A program made the position numbers and the translations under genes. Below are positions 19,877-28,036 of a stretch of DNA of 64,000 bases, piece by piece. Positions within the stretch are counted from its first letter, which is position 1, and each line of letters opens with the position of its first letter. Source of the stretch: Bradyrhizobium genomosp. I (2014) (GTDB taxonomy: Bacteria > Pseudomonadota > Alphaproteobacteria > Rhizobiales > Xanthobacteraceae); the NCBI RefSeq assembly GCF_000261685.1, contig NZ_AJQE01000289.1, forward strand, positions 1 through 64,000, written 5' to 3'. The notes beneath the pieces were generated by a model. That model worked only from the letters and a program-made list of their open reading frames with translations, was not told the origin of the DNA and made no database searches.

Positions 19877-20947
19877 ATGACCGAGGCCGTGGTGGACGAC
19901 ATCGTGGCCGTGCTGCCGCCGCTGCTCGATGCGCTGGAAGCGCTCGGCTTCTTCCAGCGGCATCTGCACCCGCCGGCCTTCGCCTCGGTCATGAACGCGA
20001 TCGGCGCGCCCGACGAGGCGCTGCAAGCGGCACGAGCCGCGATCGGCGATTGGCCAGAACAGTTCGCCGGCCTGCGCGAGCGGCTCGATCGCGCCTGCGA
20101 CGAGACCCTCGCCGCCTTTGCCGGCATCCGCGAGGTCGAGCGCGGCAATGGCGATCTCGTCGCCGTCTTCCGTGCCCTGCGCCATGTCCCGCGCGCGCAG
20201 GAGGCGCTCTATCCACTGGCGGTGCAGTTTCCACCCGTGAGCAGCTTCTTTCTCAACGCCGCCAATCGCGAGAATCACGATCTGCTGTCGCGACTGGACG
20301 TCGGCGCGAGCGAGCACGCCGGCATCTTCCACGATCACAATGAGCCCGGCAGCCGCGGCGGCTTCTCGGTCTATGTACCGGAATATTACATGCCCGACCG
20401 GGCAATGCCGCTGGTGATGGCGCTGCATGGCGGCAGCGGCAACGGACGCGGTTTTCTGTGGAGCTGGCTGCGTGACGCGCGCAGTCTCGGCGCGATCCTT
20501 GTGGCGCCGACCGCGACCGGCCCGACCTGGGCGCTGATGGGCAACGACACCGACACGCCGAACCTCATGCGTATCCTCGATACGGTGCGCGACCGCTGGA
20601 GCATCGATGCCTCGCGCATGCTGCTGACCGGCATGAGCGACGGCGGCACCTTCTGCTACGTCACCGGGCTCGACGGCGCCTCGCCCTTCACCCACCTCGC
20701 GCCCGTTGCTGCGACCTTCCATCCGCTGATGGCGGAAATGGCGGACGCGAGGCGCCTGCAAGGCCTGCCGGTCTTCATGACTCACGGCAAGCTCGACTGG
20801 ATGTTTCCGGTGCAGACCGCACGGCAGACGCAGGCGGCGCTCGCCGCCGCCGGCGCCAAAGTCACCTATCGCGAGATCGACGACCTCAGCCACACCTATC
20901 CGCGCGAGATCAATGCGGAATTGCTGCAATGGCTGAATGGAGAATGA
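19877..20947 (+). CDS. Alpha/beta hydrolase, PHB-depolymerase/esterase-like
   Basis: The 356-residue protein has a 150-residue helical N-terminal extension followed by an alpha/beta hydrolase core. The nucleophile elbow is GMSDGG (S254), and the oxyanion region is MALHGGSGNG. The likely acid and base are D306 in GKLDWMF and H339 in DLSHTYP. This layout fits the LpqC/polyhydroxybutyrate-depolymerase-like esterases. It begins 24 bases after the pseudoprotease stop, so the two are likely co-transcribed. No signal peptide is evident and the substrate is unknown. Confidence 0.82.
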   Translation: MTEAVVDDIVAVLPPLLDALEALGFFQRHLHPPAFASVMNAIGAPDEALQAARAAIGDWPEQFAGLRERLDRACDETLAAFAGIREVERGNGDLVAVFRALRHVPRAQEALYPLAVQFPPVSSFFLNAANRENHDLLSRLDVGASEHAGIFHDHNEPGSRGGFSVYVPEYYMPDRAMPLVMALHGGSGNGRGFLWSWLRDARSLGAILVAPTATGPTWALMGNDTDTPNLMRILDTVRDRWSIDASRMLLTGMSDGGTFCYVTGLDGASPFTHLAPVAATFHPLMAEMADARRLQGLPVFMTHGKLDWMFPVQTARQTQAALAAAGAKVTYREIDDLSHTYPREINAELLQWLNGE

Positions 20948-21028
20948 ACGACCTCTCCTTAGATGCGCCGCATGGCCGCGGAACCATCACTTCGAGCCGA
21001 CGTTGTTGCCGGTCACCGGAGGTTCGCC

Positions 21029-21235
21029 ATGCAGACTTTTTTCGGAATGATCCTGGGCGCATTGCTGCTTGCGGGCGGCGTTTACGTCTATGATTCCATG
21101 CAGACGTCGTCGGTCGCCAATGGCGAGGTCGCGATCACCAATCGCACCATCGTGAACTGGGACGTTGCCAAGGCCGACTGGGATGCGCTGCGCGATCGCG
21201 CGCACAAGGACTGGGTCCGGATCTCGTCCAAGTAA
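21029..21235 (+). CDS. Small single-pass membrane protein
   Basis: The ATG at 21029 has CGGAGG six bases upstream, a better start than 20963. The 68-residue product has one N-terminal hydrophobic helix (FFGMILGALLLAGGVYVY) and a charged tail containing NRTIVNWDVAKADWDALRDRA. Small proteins of this pattern are frequent in Bradyrhizobium, but I know of no function. A strong terminator follows. Confidence 0.7.
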   Translation: MQTFFGMILGALLLAGGVYVYDSMQTSSVANGEVAITNRTIVNWDVAKADWDALRDRAHKDWVRISSK

Positions 21236-21253
21236 TATCGCCCGACCACATGA

Positions 21254-21288
21254 AAAATGCGCCGTCGCGGGTCCGCGGCGGCGCATTT
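21254..21288. terminator. Bidirectional intrinsic terminator hairpin
   Basis: AAATGCGCCG and CGCG pair across a short loop with CGCG and CGGCGCATTT, giving a GC-rich stem flanked by A and T residues on both sides. It lies between the convergent small membrane protein and DsbA-like genes, so it can serve both strands. Confidence 0.75.
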
Positions 21289-21315
21289 CGTTGCGCGCAA
21301 TGGAGGCCGCCCGCG

Positions 21316-21978
21316 TCAGTTCATCTTGGCCTTGCGGGCGTCGGCGATGACCTGCTCGAACTCGGTCATGCTGAGCACGCCAGGCACACGGTACTTGCCG
21401 ACGATGAAGGCCGGGGTGCCACGGAAACCGAAAGCTTCAGCCTGCTCGTTGTTGCGCTTGAGGATGGCGTCGATGTCCCTGGCGCGGCCCGTCAGATCGC
21501 GCTTCAGCCGCTCCATGTCGACTCCGGCAGCCGCGAGCAGCTCGTTGATGCGCGGCTCGGTCAGGCGCGAGCTGACGCCCATCATGGCGTCATGAGCCTG
21601 ATGGTACTTGCCCTGGAATTTCGCCGCCAGCGCGGTCCGCGCCGCCGTGACCGAAACCGGCCCGAGGATCGGCCAGTCCTTCATCACCAGCCGCACCTTG
21701 CCGTCGTCTTGGACGACTTGGCGCAGCTCAGGCTCGAGCTTTCGGCAATAGGGGCAATTGTAGTCGGACCATTCGACGATCGTGATATTGCCGTCGGGAT
21801 TGCCTGCGACGGGCGTGTCGGGGTCACGCAGCACCTTGGCTTCGGTCAGCACCTCGTCGTCGGTCGCCGCGCACGCCGAGGCGCCCCCGCCCACCGCGAG
21901 AGCGCCCGCTCCGATCAGCGTCAGCGCCGCACGTCGCGTCGGCACAAGGCCTTTGTTCCTGAATCCAGATCCAGCCAT
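21316..21978 (-). CDS. DsbA-family thioredoxin-fold protein, exported
   Basis: The 220-residue product starts with a twin-arginine-like signal (TRRAALTLIGAGALAVGGGASACA). It then has a thioredoxin fold with the redox pair C75-P-Y-C78 and a cis-proline GTPAFIVG near residue 190. DsbA/DsbG-like proteins of this type (Thioredoxin_4) oxidise or isomerise periplasmic disulfides. A DsbB homologue is encoded 5 kb away at 27049 and could reoxidise it. A cysteine in the signal-peptide end (SAC) could instead make it a lipoprotein. Confidence 0.87.
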   Translation of the reverse strand: MAGSGFRNKGLVPTRRAALTLIGAGALAVGGGASACAATDDEVLTEAKVLRDPDTPVAGNPDGNITIVEWSDYNCPYCRKLEPELRQVVQDDGKVRLVMKDWPILGPVSVTAARTALAAKFQGKYHQAHDAMMGVSSRLTEPRINELLAAAGVDMERLKRDLTGRARDIDAILKRNNEQAEAFGFRGTPAFIVGKYRVPGVLSMTEFEQVIADARKAKMN

Positions 21979-22065
21979 ATCTCGTCCCGTTTCGGTCCCA
22001 TCTCCATCGATACGGTTCGAGACCAGGAATAGTTACAACTCATATAGAGTGTCGCGGCGGCGATG

Positions 22066-22788
22066 TCATCGCACCAGCAGCGTGACCGCCAAGGGGACCA
22101 GGAACGAGGTCACCAAGGCGTTCAGGCTCATGGCGATGCCGGAGAAGACGCCGGCAATCTCGTCGACCTGGAACGCGCGCGCGGTGCCGATGCCGTGCGC
22201 GGCAAGGCCGGCGGCAAAGCCGCGAGCGCGGTAATCGGTGACGCCGGTGCGGTTCATCAGCGGCGTCACGATGATGGCGCCCATGATACCGGTGAGGATC
22301 ACCGCGACCGCCGTCAGCGAGGGGTCGGCGTGCAGGGATTCGGCGATGCCCATGGCAACGCCGGCCGTGACCGATTTCGGGGCCAGCGACAGCACCACGT
22401 CCCGCGGCAGCCCGGCGAGCTCGGCCAGCACCACCACCGACACCACGGCCGTGACCGAGCCCGCGACCAGCGCCACCAGCATCGGCACGATCGATGAGAC
22501 GACGCGCTTGCGGTTCTCATAGAGCGGCACGGCGAGCGCGACGGTCGCCGGCCCCAGCAGGAAGTGCACGAACTGCGCGCCGGCGAAGTAGGTCGTGTAG
22601 GACGTTCCGGTCAACAGCAGGAACGCGCCGATGATCCACATCGCATGCAGTACGGGATTGGCCAGCGGATGACGCCGCATCGCCAGGGAGACCGCATCCG
22701 TGGTTGCATAGACTAGCAGCGTCACGGTCAGCCAGAGCAGCGGCGACTGCGAGAGATAGACCCAGAGCGAGAACGGATTGTCCTTCAT
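22066..22788 (-). CDS. lrgB: LrgB-family membrane protein
   Basis: The 240-residue polytopic protein contains the family core with PKSVTAGVAMGIAESL and ILTGIMGAIIVTPLMNRTGV. LrgB/CidB proteins pair with small holin-like LrgA proteins. They have been linked in Gram-positives to murein hydrolase control and in others to pyruvate or glycolate export (PLGG1 family). The gene overlaps the preceding lrgA by four bases. The bacterial substrate here is not determined. Confidence 0.9.
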   Translation of the reverse strand: MKDNPFSLWVYLSQSPLLWLTVTLLVYATTDAVSLAMRRHPLANPVLHAMWIIGAFLLLTGTSYTTYFAGAQFVHFLLGPATVALAVPLYENRKRVVSSIVPMLVALVAGSVTAVVSVVVLAELAGLPRDVVLSLAPKSVTAGVAMGIAESLHADPSLTAVAVILTGIMGAIIVTPLMNRTGVTDYRARGFAAGLAAHGIGTARAFQVDEIAGVFSGIAMSLNALVTSFLVPLAVTLLVR

Positions 22789-23174
22789 CGCGCGTCCTGT
22801 TGCTTCAACAGGCGGCTGACGAGGCGAAAGGTCAGCACGGTCGCGAGCAGCGTGACGACCACCGACAACGCGAGCACGAGGATGATGGCGATGCCGTGAG
22901 ATGCGAGCAGATCGAGCTTCTGCACGACGCCAACGCCGGCCGGCACGAATAGCAATGAGAGATGGGCCAGCAAGCCCCTGCTCGCCGTCTCGACACCATC
23001 ATTGCGCAGCGGCCCGCGCGCGATCGGCGCAAAGCGGTCGCGCATCAACAGCAGGACCAAGAGCAGCAGGAGGCCTAGCACCGGTCCCGGCAACGGCAGG
23101 CCGAGACCGCGCACGACGGCTTCGCCGATCAATTGGCAGAGCAGGATGAGGCCGAGACTTGCAGGCATGACCAT
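22785..23174 (-). CDS. lrgA: LrgA/CidA-family holin-like protein
   Basis: The reading frame opens upstream at 23339, but the family similarity begins at the ATG 23174 (or 23168), giving about 129 residues. Four hydrophobic helices include LGLILLCQLIGEAVVRGLGLPLPGPVLG, the hallmark LrgA start. A charged stretch LLLMRDRFAPIARG links helices 2 and 3. The ATGA overlap with lrgB shows coupling. The ribosome site is weak, so the exact start is uncertain. Confidence 0.85.
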   Translation of the reverse strand: MVMPASLGLILLCQLIGEAVVRGLGLPLPGPVLGLLLLLVLLLMRDRFAPIARGPLRNDGVETASRGLLAHLSLLFVPAGVGVVQKLDLLASHGIAIILVLALSVVVTLLATVLTFRLVSRLLKQQDAR

Positions 23175-23212
23175 AGCATCAAGAGATGCACCGGCACGCT
23201 TGTCAATCGCTG

Positions 23213-23689
23213 CTATGCGTCGGACGCGCGGAGCACGTGCGCGGCCGCAATGCGTGGCAGCATCGCCATCAAGGTCCCGGTCATGGTCGCGATGAGCGAG
23301 GTCGTGCCGTCGTGCTCGGCAAACGCCTTTGCCTCGCAAAAGGTCAACGTGCGGCCGGGCTTGACGACTTCGGCCCTGAAGACGAAGCGCTCGCCCCTGG
23401 CCGGCGCAAGCAGCGTGGTCTTGAACTCGACGGTGAGGATGTCGGCCTCACGCGGCATCAAGGTAAAGGCGGCGACGCCGCAGGCATTGTCCAGGCCTGC
23501 GGTAACGATGCCGGCGTGGACGAAGCCGTTCTGCTGCGTGAAGGCGGCCGCATACGGCATCGCCAGTTCGACCTGGCCCGGCGCCAGATCGACGATCGAC
23601 AGGCCCAGCGTGCGCATCGCCGGTTGGGCGGCGAACATCGCGGTCGCCGCCGTGCGGTACTCGGGGTTTTTCGGCTCGAACGGGGCCAT
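23213..23689 (-). CDS. PaaI-family hotdog-fold thioesterase
   Basis: The 158-residue protein carries the hotdog thioesterase core, with QQNGFVHAGIVTAGLDNACG as the HGG-like active-site helix and LTVEFKTTLLAPARGE as the following strand pair. PaaI-type enzymes hydrolyse aromatic or medium-chain acyl-CoA esters in the cytoplasm. It follows a second thioesterase gene by three bases and is probably controlled by the divergent TetR regulator. Confidence 0.88.
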   Translation of the reverse strand: MAPFEPKNPEYRTAATAMFAAQPAMRTLGLSIVDLAPGQVELAMPYAAAFTQQNGFVHAGIVTAGLDNACGVAAFTLMPREADILTVEFKTTLLAPARGERFVFRAEVVKPGRTLTFCEAKAFAEHDGTTSLIATMTGTLMAMLPRIAAAHVLRASDA

Positions 23690-23692
23690 CGC

Positions 23693-24121
23693 TCATGCCT
23701 CCGCCGGCTCGAAAAGGTGCTTCACGACGATCTCTCTGATTGCATCGGCGAACGGTGTGGACTTCCGCAATTGGCGGTCCATGTGCACGCCGGTGATCTC
23801 GCACGTCGCTGCGAGTTCGCCGGTCTCGGCATTCGTCATGTCGTGGCGGAAGCGGATCGAGCTGTCGCCGATCTCGAGCAGATGGCTGCGGATCTCGACG
23901 ATGTCGCCGGCCAGCAGCTCGCGCCTGTAGGCAATGTTCTGCTGCACGGCGGCCATGCCGCGACCCGAGCTGCGCAGGTAACTCGGCGTCAGGCCGAGGC
24001 GGGCGAACAGATTCCAGTTGGCCTCGTCGAACTTGCCGACATACCACATGATGTTCATGTGCCCGACATGGTCGCATTGCCACGGATAGACCGTGCCGCG
24101 ATAGGTCACCTCCTGCGCCAT
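23693..24121 (-). CDS. Acyl-CoA thioesterase, 4HBT/YbgC type
   Basis: ATG 24121 was chosen because GGGAGGA sits upstream at the right distance; an earlier ATG lies at 24145. The 142-residue protein shows the 4-hydroxybenzoyl-CoA thioesterase pattern: YPWQCDHVGHMNIMWYVGKFDEA with the D-H-x-G-H-M-N active-site motif at about 15-21. It begins a two-gene unit with the PaaI-like gene. Its promoter region contains two palindromes that probably bind the neighbouring TetR repressor. Confidence 0.88.
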   Translation of the reverse strand: MAQEVTYRGTVYPWQCDHVGHMNIMWYVGKFDEANWNLFARLGLTPSYLRSSGRGMAAVQQNIAYRRELLAGDIVEIRSHLLEIGDSSIRFRHDMTNAETGELAATCEITGVHMDRQLRKSTPFADAIREIVVKHLFEPAEA

Positions 24122-24156
24122 CGCCTTTCCTCCCGCATTTTTCATCTTTGATGCTC

Positions 24157-24207
24157 GATACGGTAGCGTATCAAATCCGTGTCGCGCTAGCAATACGGCA
24201 CCGTATC
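24157..24207. promoter_or_regulatory. Two palindromic operators for the adjacent TetR regulator
   Basis: GATACGGTAGCGTATC (24157-24172) and ATACGGCACCGTATC (24193-24207) are near-identical dyads 36 bases apart, centred between the divergent thioesterase and TetR genes. Each has arms ATACG/CGTAT. This is the classical layout of a TetR operator pair controlling both promoters. Binding is inferred from symmetry and position. Confidence 0.75.
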
Positions 24208-24229
24208 AAGAACGGGTGAGGCTTCCTTC

Positions 24230-24778
24230 ATGAACAACCGCAAGGGCGATGTCTGGGTCGAGGCGGGATTTGCCGAGCTCGCCCGCGCGGGGGTGGAGGG
24301 GGTGCGGGTCGAGGTGCTCGCCAAGAACCTCGGCGTCACCAAGGGCGGCTTCTACCGCCGCTTTGCCGACCGAGCCGCGCTGCTCGTTGCCATGCTGGAA
24401 GGCTGGCGCGAGGGACGCGTCGCCGCAATCGTGCAGCAGACAAGTCTCGACGGACGAGAGCCCCGCGAGCGGCTGAGAGCGGTGATCCAGCTCTATTCCG
24501 AACGCCTCAATCCGGAAGGCATGGCAATCGAGCTCGCGATCCGGCAATGGGCTCGCTCGGACGAGAACGCCGCGGCGGCGGTGGCGAGCGTGGACGCGGC
24601 GCGGCTCAAGCACGTCGCCGAGCTCTATCGCGCGACCGGCCTTGCGGCCGAGCAGGCCGAGGCGCAGGCCTTCCTGTTCTACTGCTTCATCTTCGGCCAG
24701 AGCCTGTTGTTCGTCGAGAGCGGTCCGCGCAAGCGGGCGCAACTCGTGGCGAAATCGGCCGAGAAGCTGCTCGACTGA
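24230..24778 (+). CDS. TetR-family transcriptional regulator
   Basis: The 182-residue product has an N-terminal TetR helix-turn-helix (VEVLAKNLGVTKGGFYRRFADRAALLVAML, about residues 26-55), followed by an all-helical ligand-binding domain. It is divergent from the two thioesterase genes and separated by the paired palindromes at 24157-24207. Autoregulation and repression of the thioesterase unit, relieved by an acyl-CoA or fatty-acid-like ligand, is the natural inference. Confidence 0.9.
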   Translation: MNNRKGDVWVEAGFAELARAGVEGVRVEVLAKNLGVTKGGFYRRFADRAALLVAMLEGWREGRVAAIVQQTSLDGREPRERLRAVIQLYSERLNPEGMAIELAIRQWARSDENAAAAVASVDAARLKHVAELYRATGLAAEQAEAQAFLFYCFIFGQSLLFVESGPRKRAQLVAKSAEKLLD

Positions 24779-24846
24779 GCATGATCCGGACCCGAAGGGC
24801 CGCGTGAGCGCAAAGTATGCAGCGGATTTCCGGAAGATCATGCTCG
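24777..24846. repeat. Dispersed palindromic element (second copy)
   Basis: GAGCATGATCCGG at the left pairs with CCGGAAGATCATGCTC at the right across a 40-base interior. It shares the GAGCATGATC end sequence with the element at 1221-1320. It follows the TetR stop immediately. Confidence 0.65.
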
Positions 24847-24902
24847 AACAATTCAAGCGAAATGGCCGGAGCGCTGCTCCGGCCATCGCATCGATTCGAA
24901 GC

Positions 24903-25385
24903 TCAGGCCGCGCCCTTCAGCTTCTTGGTGCATTCGCTGTAATAGCCGCCGCCCTTCTGAATCCACTTCAAGCCGCCATTGCCGTTGGTGGCCTTGTTGG
25001 CATTGTACTGGTCGACGCAGGTGTGGAGGCGCGCCTTGCCGGGGGTCTCCTTGGCGTATTTCGGATCGACCGCGTTCGGATAGATCGCGGGTCCGGCCGG
25101 CAGCGTCGGCGCCGCAGCGGGGGCAGCCTCCTTTTTCGCCTGCTTCGGCTCGGCAGGAGCGGCGGGCGCAGCCGGAGCAGCCGCGGCGGCGGGCGTCGCA
25201 TCGGCACCGCACTGGGCCTTGCGGAAGTCGTTCCACTTCATGGTCCCGAGCGAGCCGTCCTTCTTGGCGGCCTGATATTTCGCGCTGCACTCCTGCGCGG
25301 TCAGTGCCTGCGCCGGCGCGCTCGCCAGCAATGCCGCGACACCGGACGCTGCAATCGCGCACAACAATCTTGTCTGAATGGTCAT
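24903..25385 (-). CDS. Exported low-complexity Ala/Pro-rich protein with paired cysteines
   Basis: The 160-residue protein begins with a clear signal peptide (LLCAIAASGVAALLASAPAQA). It holds a short cysteine motif QECSAKYQAAKKDGSLG, an Ala/Pro-rich linker of about 40 residues, and a C-terminal motif with HTCVDQYNANK and YYSECTKKLKG. The two cysteine-bearing segments suggest small periplasmic disulfide-stabilised domains. Homologous proteins are common in Bradyrhizobium, with no known function. Confidence 0.75.
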   Translation of the reverse strand: MTIQTRLLCAIAASGVAALLASAPAQALTAQECSAKYQAAKKDGSLGTMKWNDFRKAQCGADATPAAAAAPAAPAAPAEPKQAKKEAAPAAAPTLPAGPAIYPNAVDPKYAKETPGKARLHTCVDQYNANKATNGNGGLKWIQKGGGYYSECTKKLKGAA

Positions 25386-25586
25386 CCCTTGGTCTCCTCC
25401 TTGGTCTTCCCCGACGGAAGTGAAACGAGGATTGCTATCGTAGCGTGTCGGCCGCCTGCCACAAGGATGCGATGACTATCGGCGCGAAAATATAGTGATC
25501 CCACGGCTCAACTCATTCATGTCGCGTTCAGCAACGCGAGCCGACCTTCCCAGCCCTTCGCCATTCTCCCAAGCAGAGTGCAACAC

Positions 25587-25871
25587 ATGACCTTCACGTC
25601 TCGCCTCGCTGTCGTCGCCCTCGCCTCCCTGCTCGCTACCGGCACCGCCTTCGCGCAGACCGCCGCGCCGGCGGCCAAGGGCGATACCAAGGCCGATGCG
25701 GCTGCCACCACCGACAGGAAAGCACCGAAGGAGCGTTCGGCCGAGTCGCTCGAATGCTCCAAGCAGGCCGACGCCAAGGGCTTGCATGGCAAGGAGCGCA
25801 AGAAATTCCGCTCCGAATGCATCAAGACGGCGAAGGCCGGCAGCGCCGCTCCCGCCGCCGACAAGAAGTAA
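25587..25871 (+). CDS. Small exported PsiF-repeat-like protein
   Basis: The 94-residue product has a signal peptide (LAVVALASLLATGTAFAQ) and one PsiF-like motif, LECSKQADAKGLHGKERKKFRSECIK. This matches the conserved cysteine pair and KGxERKxF pattern of the phosphate-starvation-inducible PsiF repeat. Function is unknown in the family. ATG 25587 is preferred over an in-frame GTG at 25578. Confidence 0.78.
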   Translation: MTFTSRLAVVALASLLATGTAFAQTAAPAAKGDTKADAAATTDRKAPKERSAESLECSKQADAKGLHGKERKKFRSECIKTAKAGSAAPAADKK

Positions 25872-25959
25872 GTCCCTCACGATCCGCGTGAGAGGCGCGC
25901 GCATTGCGGCATGACCAGCCTGCAATTGTGCGCCTCCCGCCGATTTGCGATAAGGTGGT

Positions 25960-27045
25960 GTGAAGCAAATCACCGCCTCCCTGCCGTTCGAATGGCCGAG
26001 CCGTGCCAAGATCTTGAGCACGGTGGAGACGCTCGTCATTGGCACCGCCGGCGGCCTCGTGTTTCTCGTCGCCGGCCTTCCCGGCGGACTGATCTCGGGC
26101 GCGATGATCGCGGTCGGGATCGCCGCAATCGCCGGCCGCCAGTTGTCGCTGCCGCCGGTCCTGACCCAGACCGTGCTGGTGCTGCTCGGCATTTCGCTCG
26201 GCTCGGTCGTCTCGCGCCATTTGCTCCAGCAGGTCGGCGCCTATCCGCTCACCATCGGGCTGCTCGCGCTCGCCACCTTCTGCTCGACGTTCGGCTCGAG
26301 CTACTACCTCCAGCGCATTCATGGCTGGGACCGCACCTCGGCTTTCCTCGCCGGCAGCCCCGGCGCGCTGTCGCAGATCACCATCCTGGCGGTCGAGCGC
26401 GGCGCCGACCTGCCGGGCATCGCGGTGGTGCAGACCATGCGCGTCATCATCCTGACCGCCGCGCTGCCGATGGTGCTGGCCATCGCGGGCGTCGCCCCCT
26501 CTGCCGCGCCGTCGCTGACGACGACGATTGCCTCGCCGCTCGATCTCGTGGAGCTGGTCGCGGCCTCGCTGGCCATGGCGCTGTTCCTGCGGCTGATCAA
26601 GTTTCCGGCGAGCTGGATGTTCGGTGCCATGATCGCATCCAGCGTGCTGCATGGCGCCGGCTGGGTCGAGGGCGGCCTGCCGGACTGGGTGCGCGGCGTG
26701 GCGCTGGTCGGTATCGGCGCCCTGATCGGCAGCCGTTTCGCGCGGATGCGAATCAAGACGCTCGCCGGCCACCTCAGCGCGGCCCTGGGCTCGTTTGCCG
26801 TGGCCATCGCCGTCTCCGCCATCTTCGTCGGCATCGTGGCGCTGACCACGCAGGTGAAATTCTCCGACGTCGTCGTCGCCTTCGCGCCGGGCGCGATGGA
26901 TGCGATGCTGGCGCTGGCCTTGACGCTGCACATCGACCCGATCTTCGTCGGCGCCCATCACCTATCGCGTTTCGTCTTCGTGACGATCGCGACGCCGGGC
27001 ATCGTGCATCTGTTCGGACGCACGCAGGACGATGTGGATGATTAG
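25960..27045 (+). CDS. AbrB-family membrane protein (putative transporter)
   Basis: The 361-residue protein starts at GTG 25960 and consists of two similar five-helix halves. Each has a glycine-rich turn: AAGLPGGLISGAM-like near residue 45 and FPASWMFGAMIASSVLHGAG near 225. This duplication marks the AbrB (formerly putative ammonia monooxygenase) family of inner-membrane proteins. It should not be confused with AbrB DNA-binding proteins. Substrate unknown. It converges on dsbB with three bases between the stops. Confidence 0.85.
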   Translation: MKQITASLPFEWPSRAKILSTVETLVIGTAGGLVFLVAGLPGGLISGAMIAVGIAAIAGRQLSLPPVLTQTVLVLLGISLGSVVSRHLLQQVGAYPLTIGLLALATFCSTFGSSYYLQRIHGWDRTSAFLAGSPGALSQITILAVERGADLPGIAVVQTMRVIILTAALPMVLAIAGVAPSAAPSLTTTIASPLDLVELVAASLAMALFLRLIKFPASWMFGAMIASSVLHGAGWVEGGLPDWVRGVALVGIGALIGSRFARMRIKTLAGHLSAALGSFAVAIAVSAIFVGIVALTTQVKFSDVVVAFAPGAMDAMLALALTLHIDPIFVGAHHLSRFVFVTIATPGIVHLFGRTQDDVDD

Positions 27046-27048
27046 GCC

Positions 27049-27588
27049 TTAGCGCTTCGCCGTCCGCACAAATCCCCACGCGGCGATCGCGGCCATCAGC
27101 AGCGAGATCAGCAAATTGTAGCCGGCAAGCGACAGGCCGAGGAAGCGCCACTGCACCTCGTCGCAGCGCACCACCTTCACGGTGTCGAGCTTCGACAGCA
27201 GATCAGCGGCGCTGCCGAGATTGACGACGGGACCGGAGCAATCGGTCGGCCCTTTCCAGAAACCCCATTCGACGCCGGAATGGTAGGCGCCGAGTCCGGC
27301 ATTGGCGAGCGTCGCCAGCGCCAGGATCGCGAGCCCCGCCAGCAGCAGCGGCCGCGGTGCGCCGCTTCGAGCCGCAATCGCCGTCAGCGCACCGAGCGGA
27401 ATCGCGAGGTAATAGGCATAGCGCTGCTCCAGGCAGAGCGGACAGGGCAGGATCTCCAGCACGAGCTGGAAGAACCAGGCGCCAGCGATCGTGACCGCGG
27501 CGATCAGCGTGACCAGCAGCGAGGCAGTCAGCGCGGGGCTCGCACTGGCCTGCTTGAACGCAGGTATCGCGGCACTCTGGGTGGTCAC
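27049..27588 (-). CDS. dsbB: Disulfide bond formation protein B
   Basis: The 179-residue protein has four transmembrane helices. It has the first redox pair CPLC (about residues 49-52, in LEILPCPLCLEQRYAYY) and a periplasmic loop with the second cysteine pair (TDCSGP and VVRCDE). It reoxidises periplasmic DsbA-type proteins and passes electrons to quinone. It is the last chromosomal gene before the tRNA-Leu attachment site. Confidence 0.9.
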   Translation of the reverse strand: MTTQSAAIPAFKQASASPALTASLLVTLIAAVTIAGAWFFQLVLEILPCPLCLEQRYAYYLAIPLGALTAIAARSGAPRPLLLAGLAILALATLANAGLGAYHSGVEWGFWKGPTDCSGPVVNLGSAADLLSKLDTVKVVRCDEVQWRFLGLSLAGYNLLISLLMAAIAAWGFVRTAKR

Positions 27589-27741
27589 GGCAGCCTCTTT
27601 CCGGTGGGTCGCAGCTTTAGCCGTAGCCCCGGCCCATGCGGCTGTCGAGAACGGCCGGGATCACTTTGGCGCGGGTTGACCCCGTCCTGTCCATGGCTAT
27701 AGTCCGCCGGCTTCGCGACGCCGCCTCAAGGCCGACCGAGG

Positions 27742-27826
27742 GCCCCTGTGGCGGAACTGGTAGACGCGCTCGACTCAAAATCGAGTTCCGCAAGGAGTGC
27801 TGGTTCGATTCCGGCCAGGGGCACCA
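27742..27826 (+). tRNA. tRNA-Leu (anticodon CAA)
   Basis: The 85-base cloverleaf has acceptor stem GCCCCTG/CAGGGGC, D-arm GCGGAACTGGTAGACGCGC, and an anticodon stem CTCGA/TCGAG around loop CTCAAAA giving anticodon CAA. It also has a long variable arm and T-arm CTGGTTCGATTCCGG, and CCA is encoded at 27824-27826. It reads UUG leucine codons. The recombinase gene follows in the same orientation, so its 3' end is the likely integration site. Confidence 0.95.
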
Positions 27827-28036
27827 ACTAGGCTGTTCACGCCCGTTCTAAAGCCTCCGCAACCGTCCGCGCAGTGCTCGGAAGCCCTTGAAAAATAGGC
27901 TCTTCCGCGTACATCGGTGTCCGTCACCGTTTGTTCTCGTCCGATCTCAGCCGCCGGATTTGCTGGTATTTTTGCTGGTATCGGAGAACAAACGTTCACG
28001 GTGACCTTCGCTTTTCCGAACGAAGGAATTGAGCAG

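Noticed and set aside
18815-20929. 704-codon minus-strand frame opposite the pseudoprotease and esterase
   Set aside because: Spans two genuine genes with good ribosome sites on the other strand; composition is that of a shadow.
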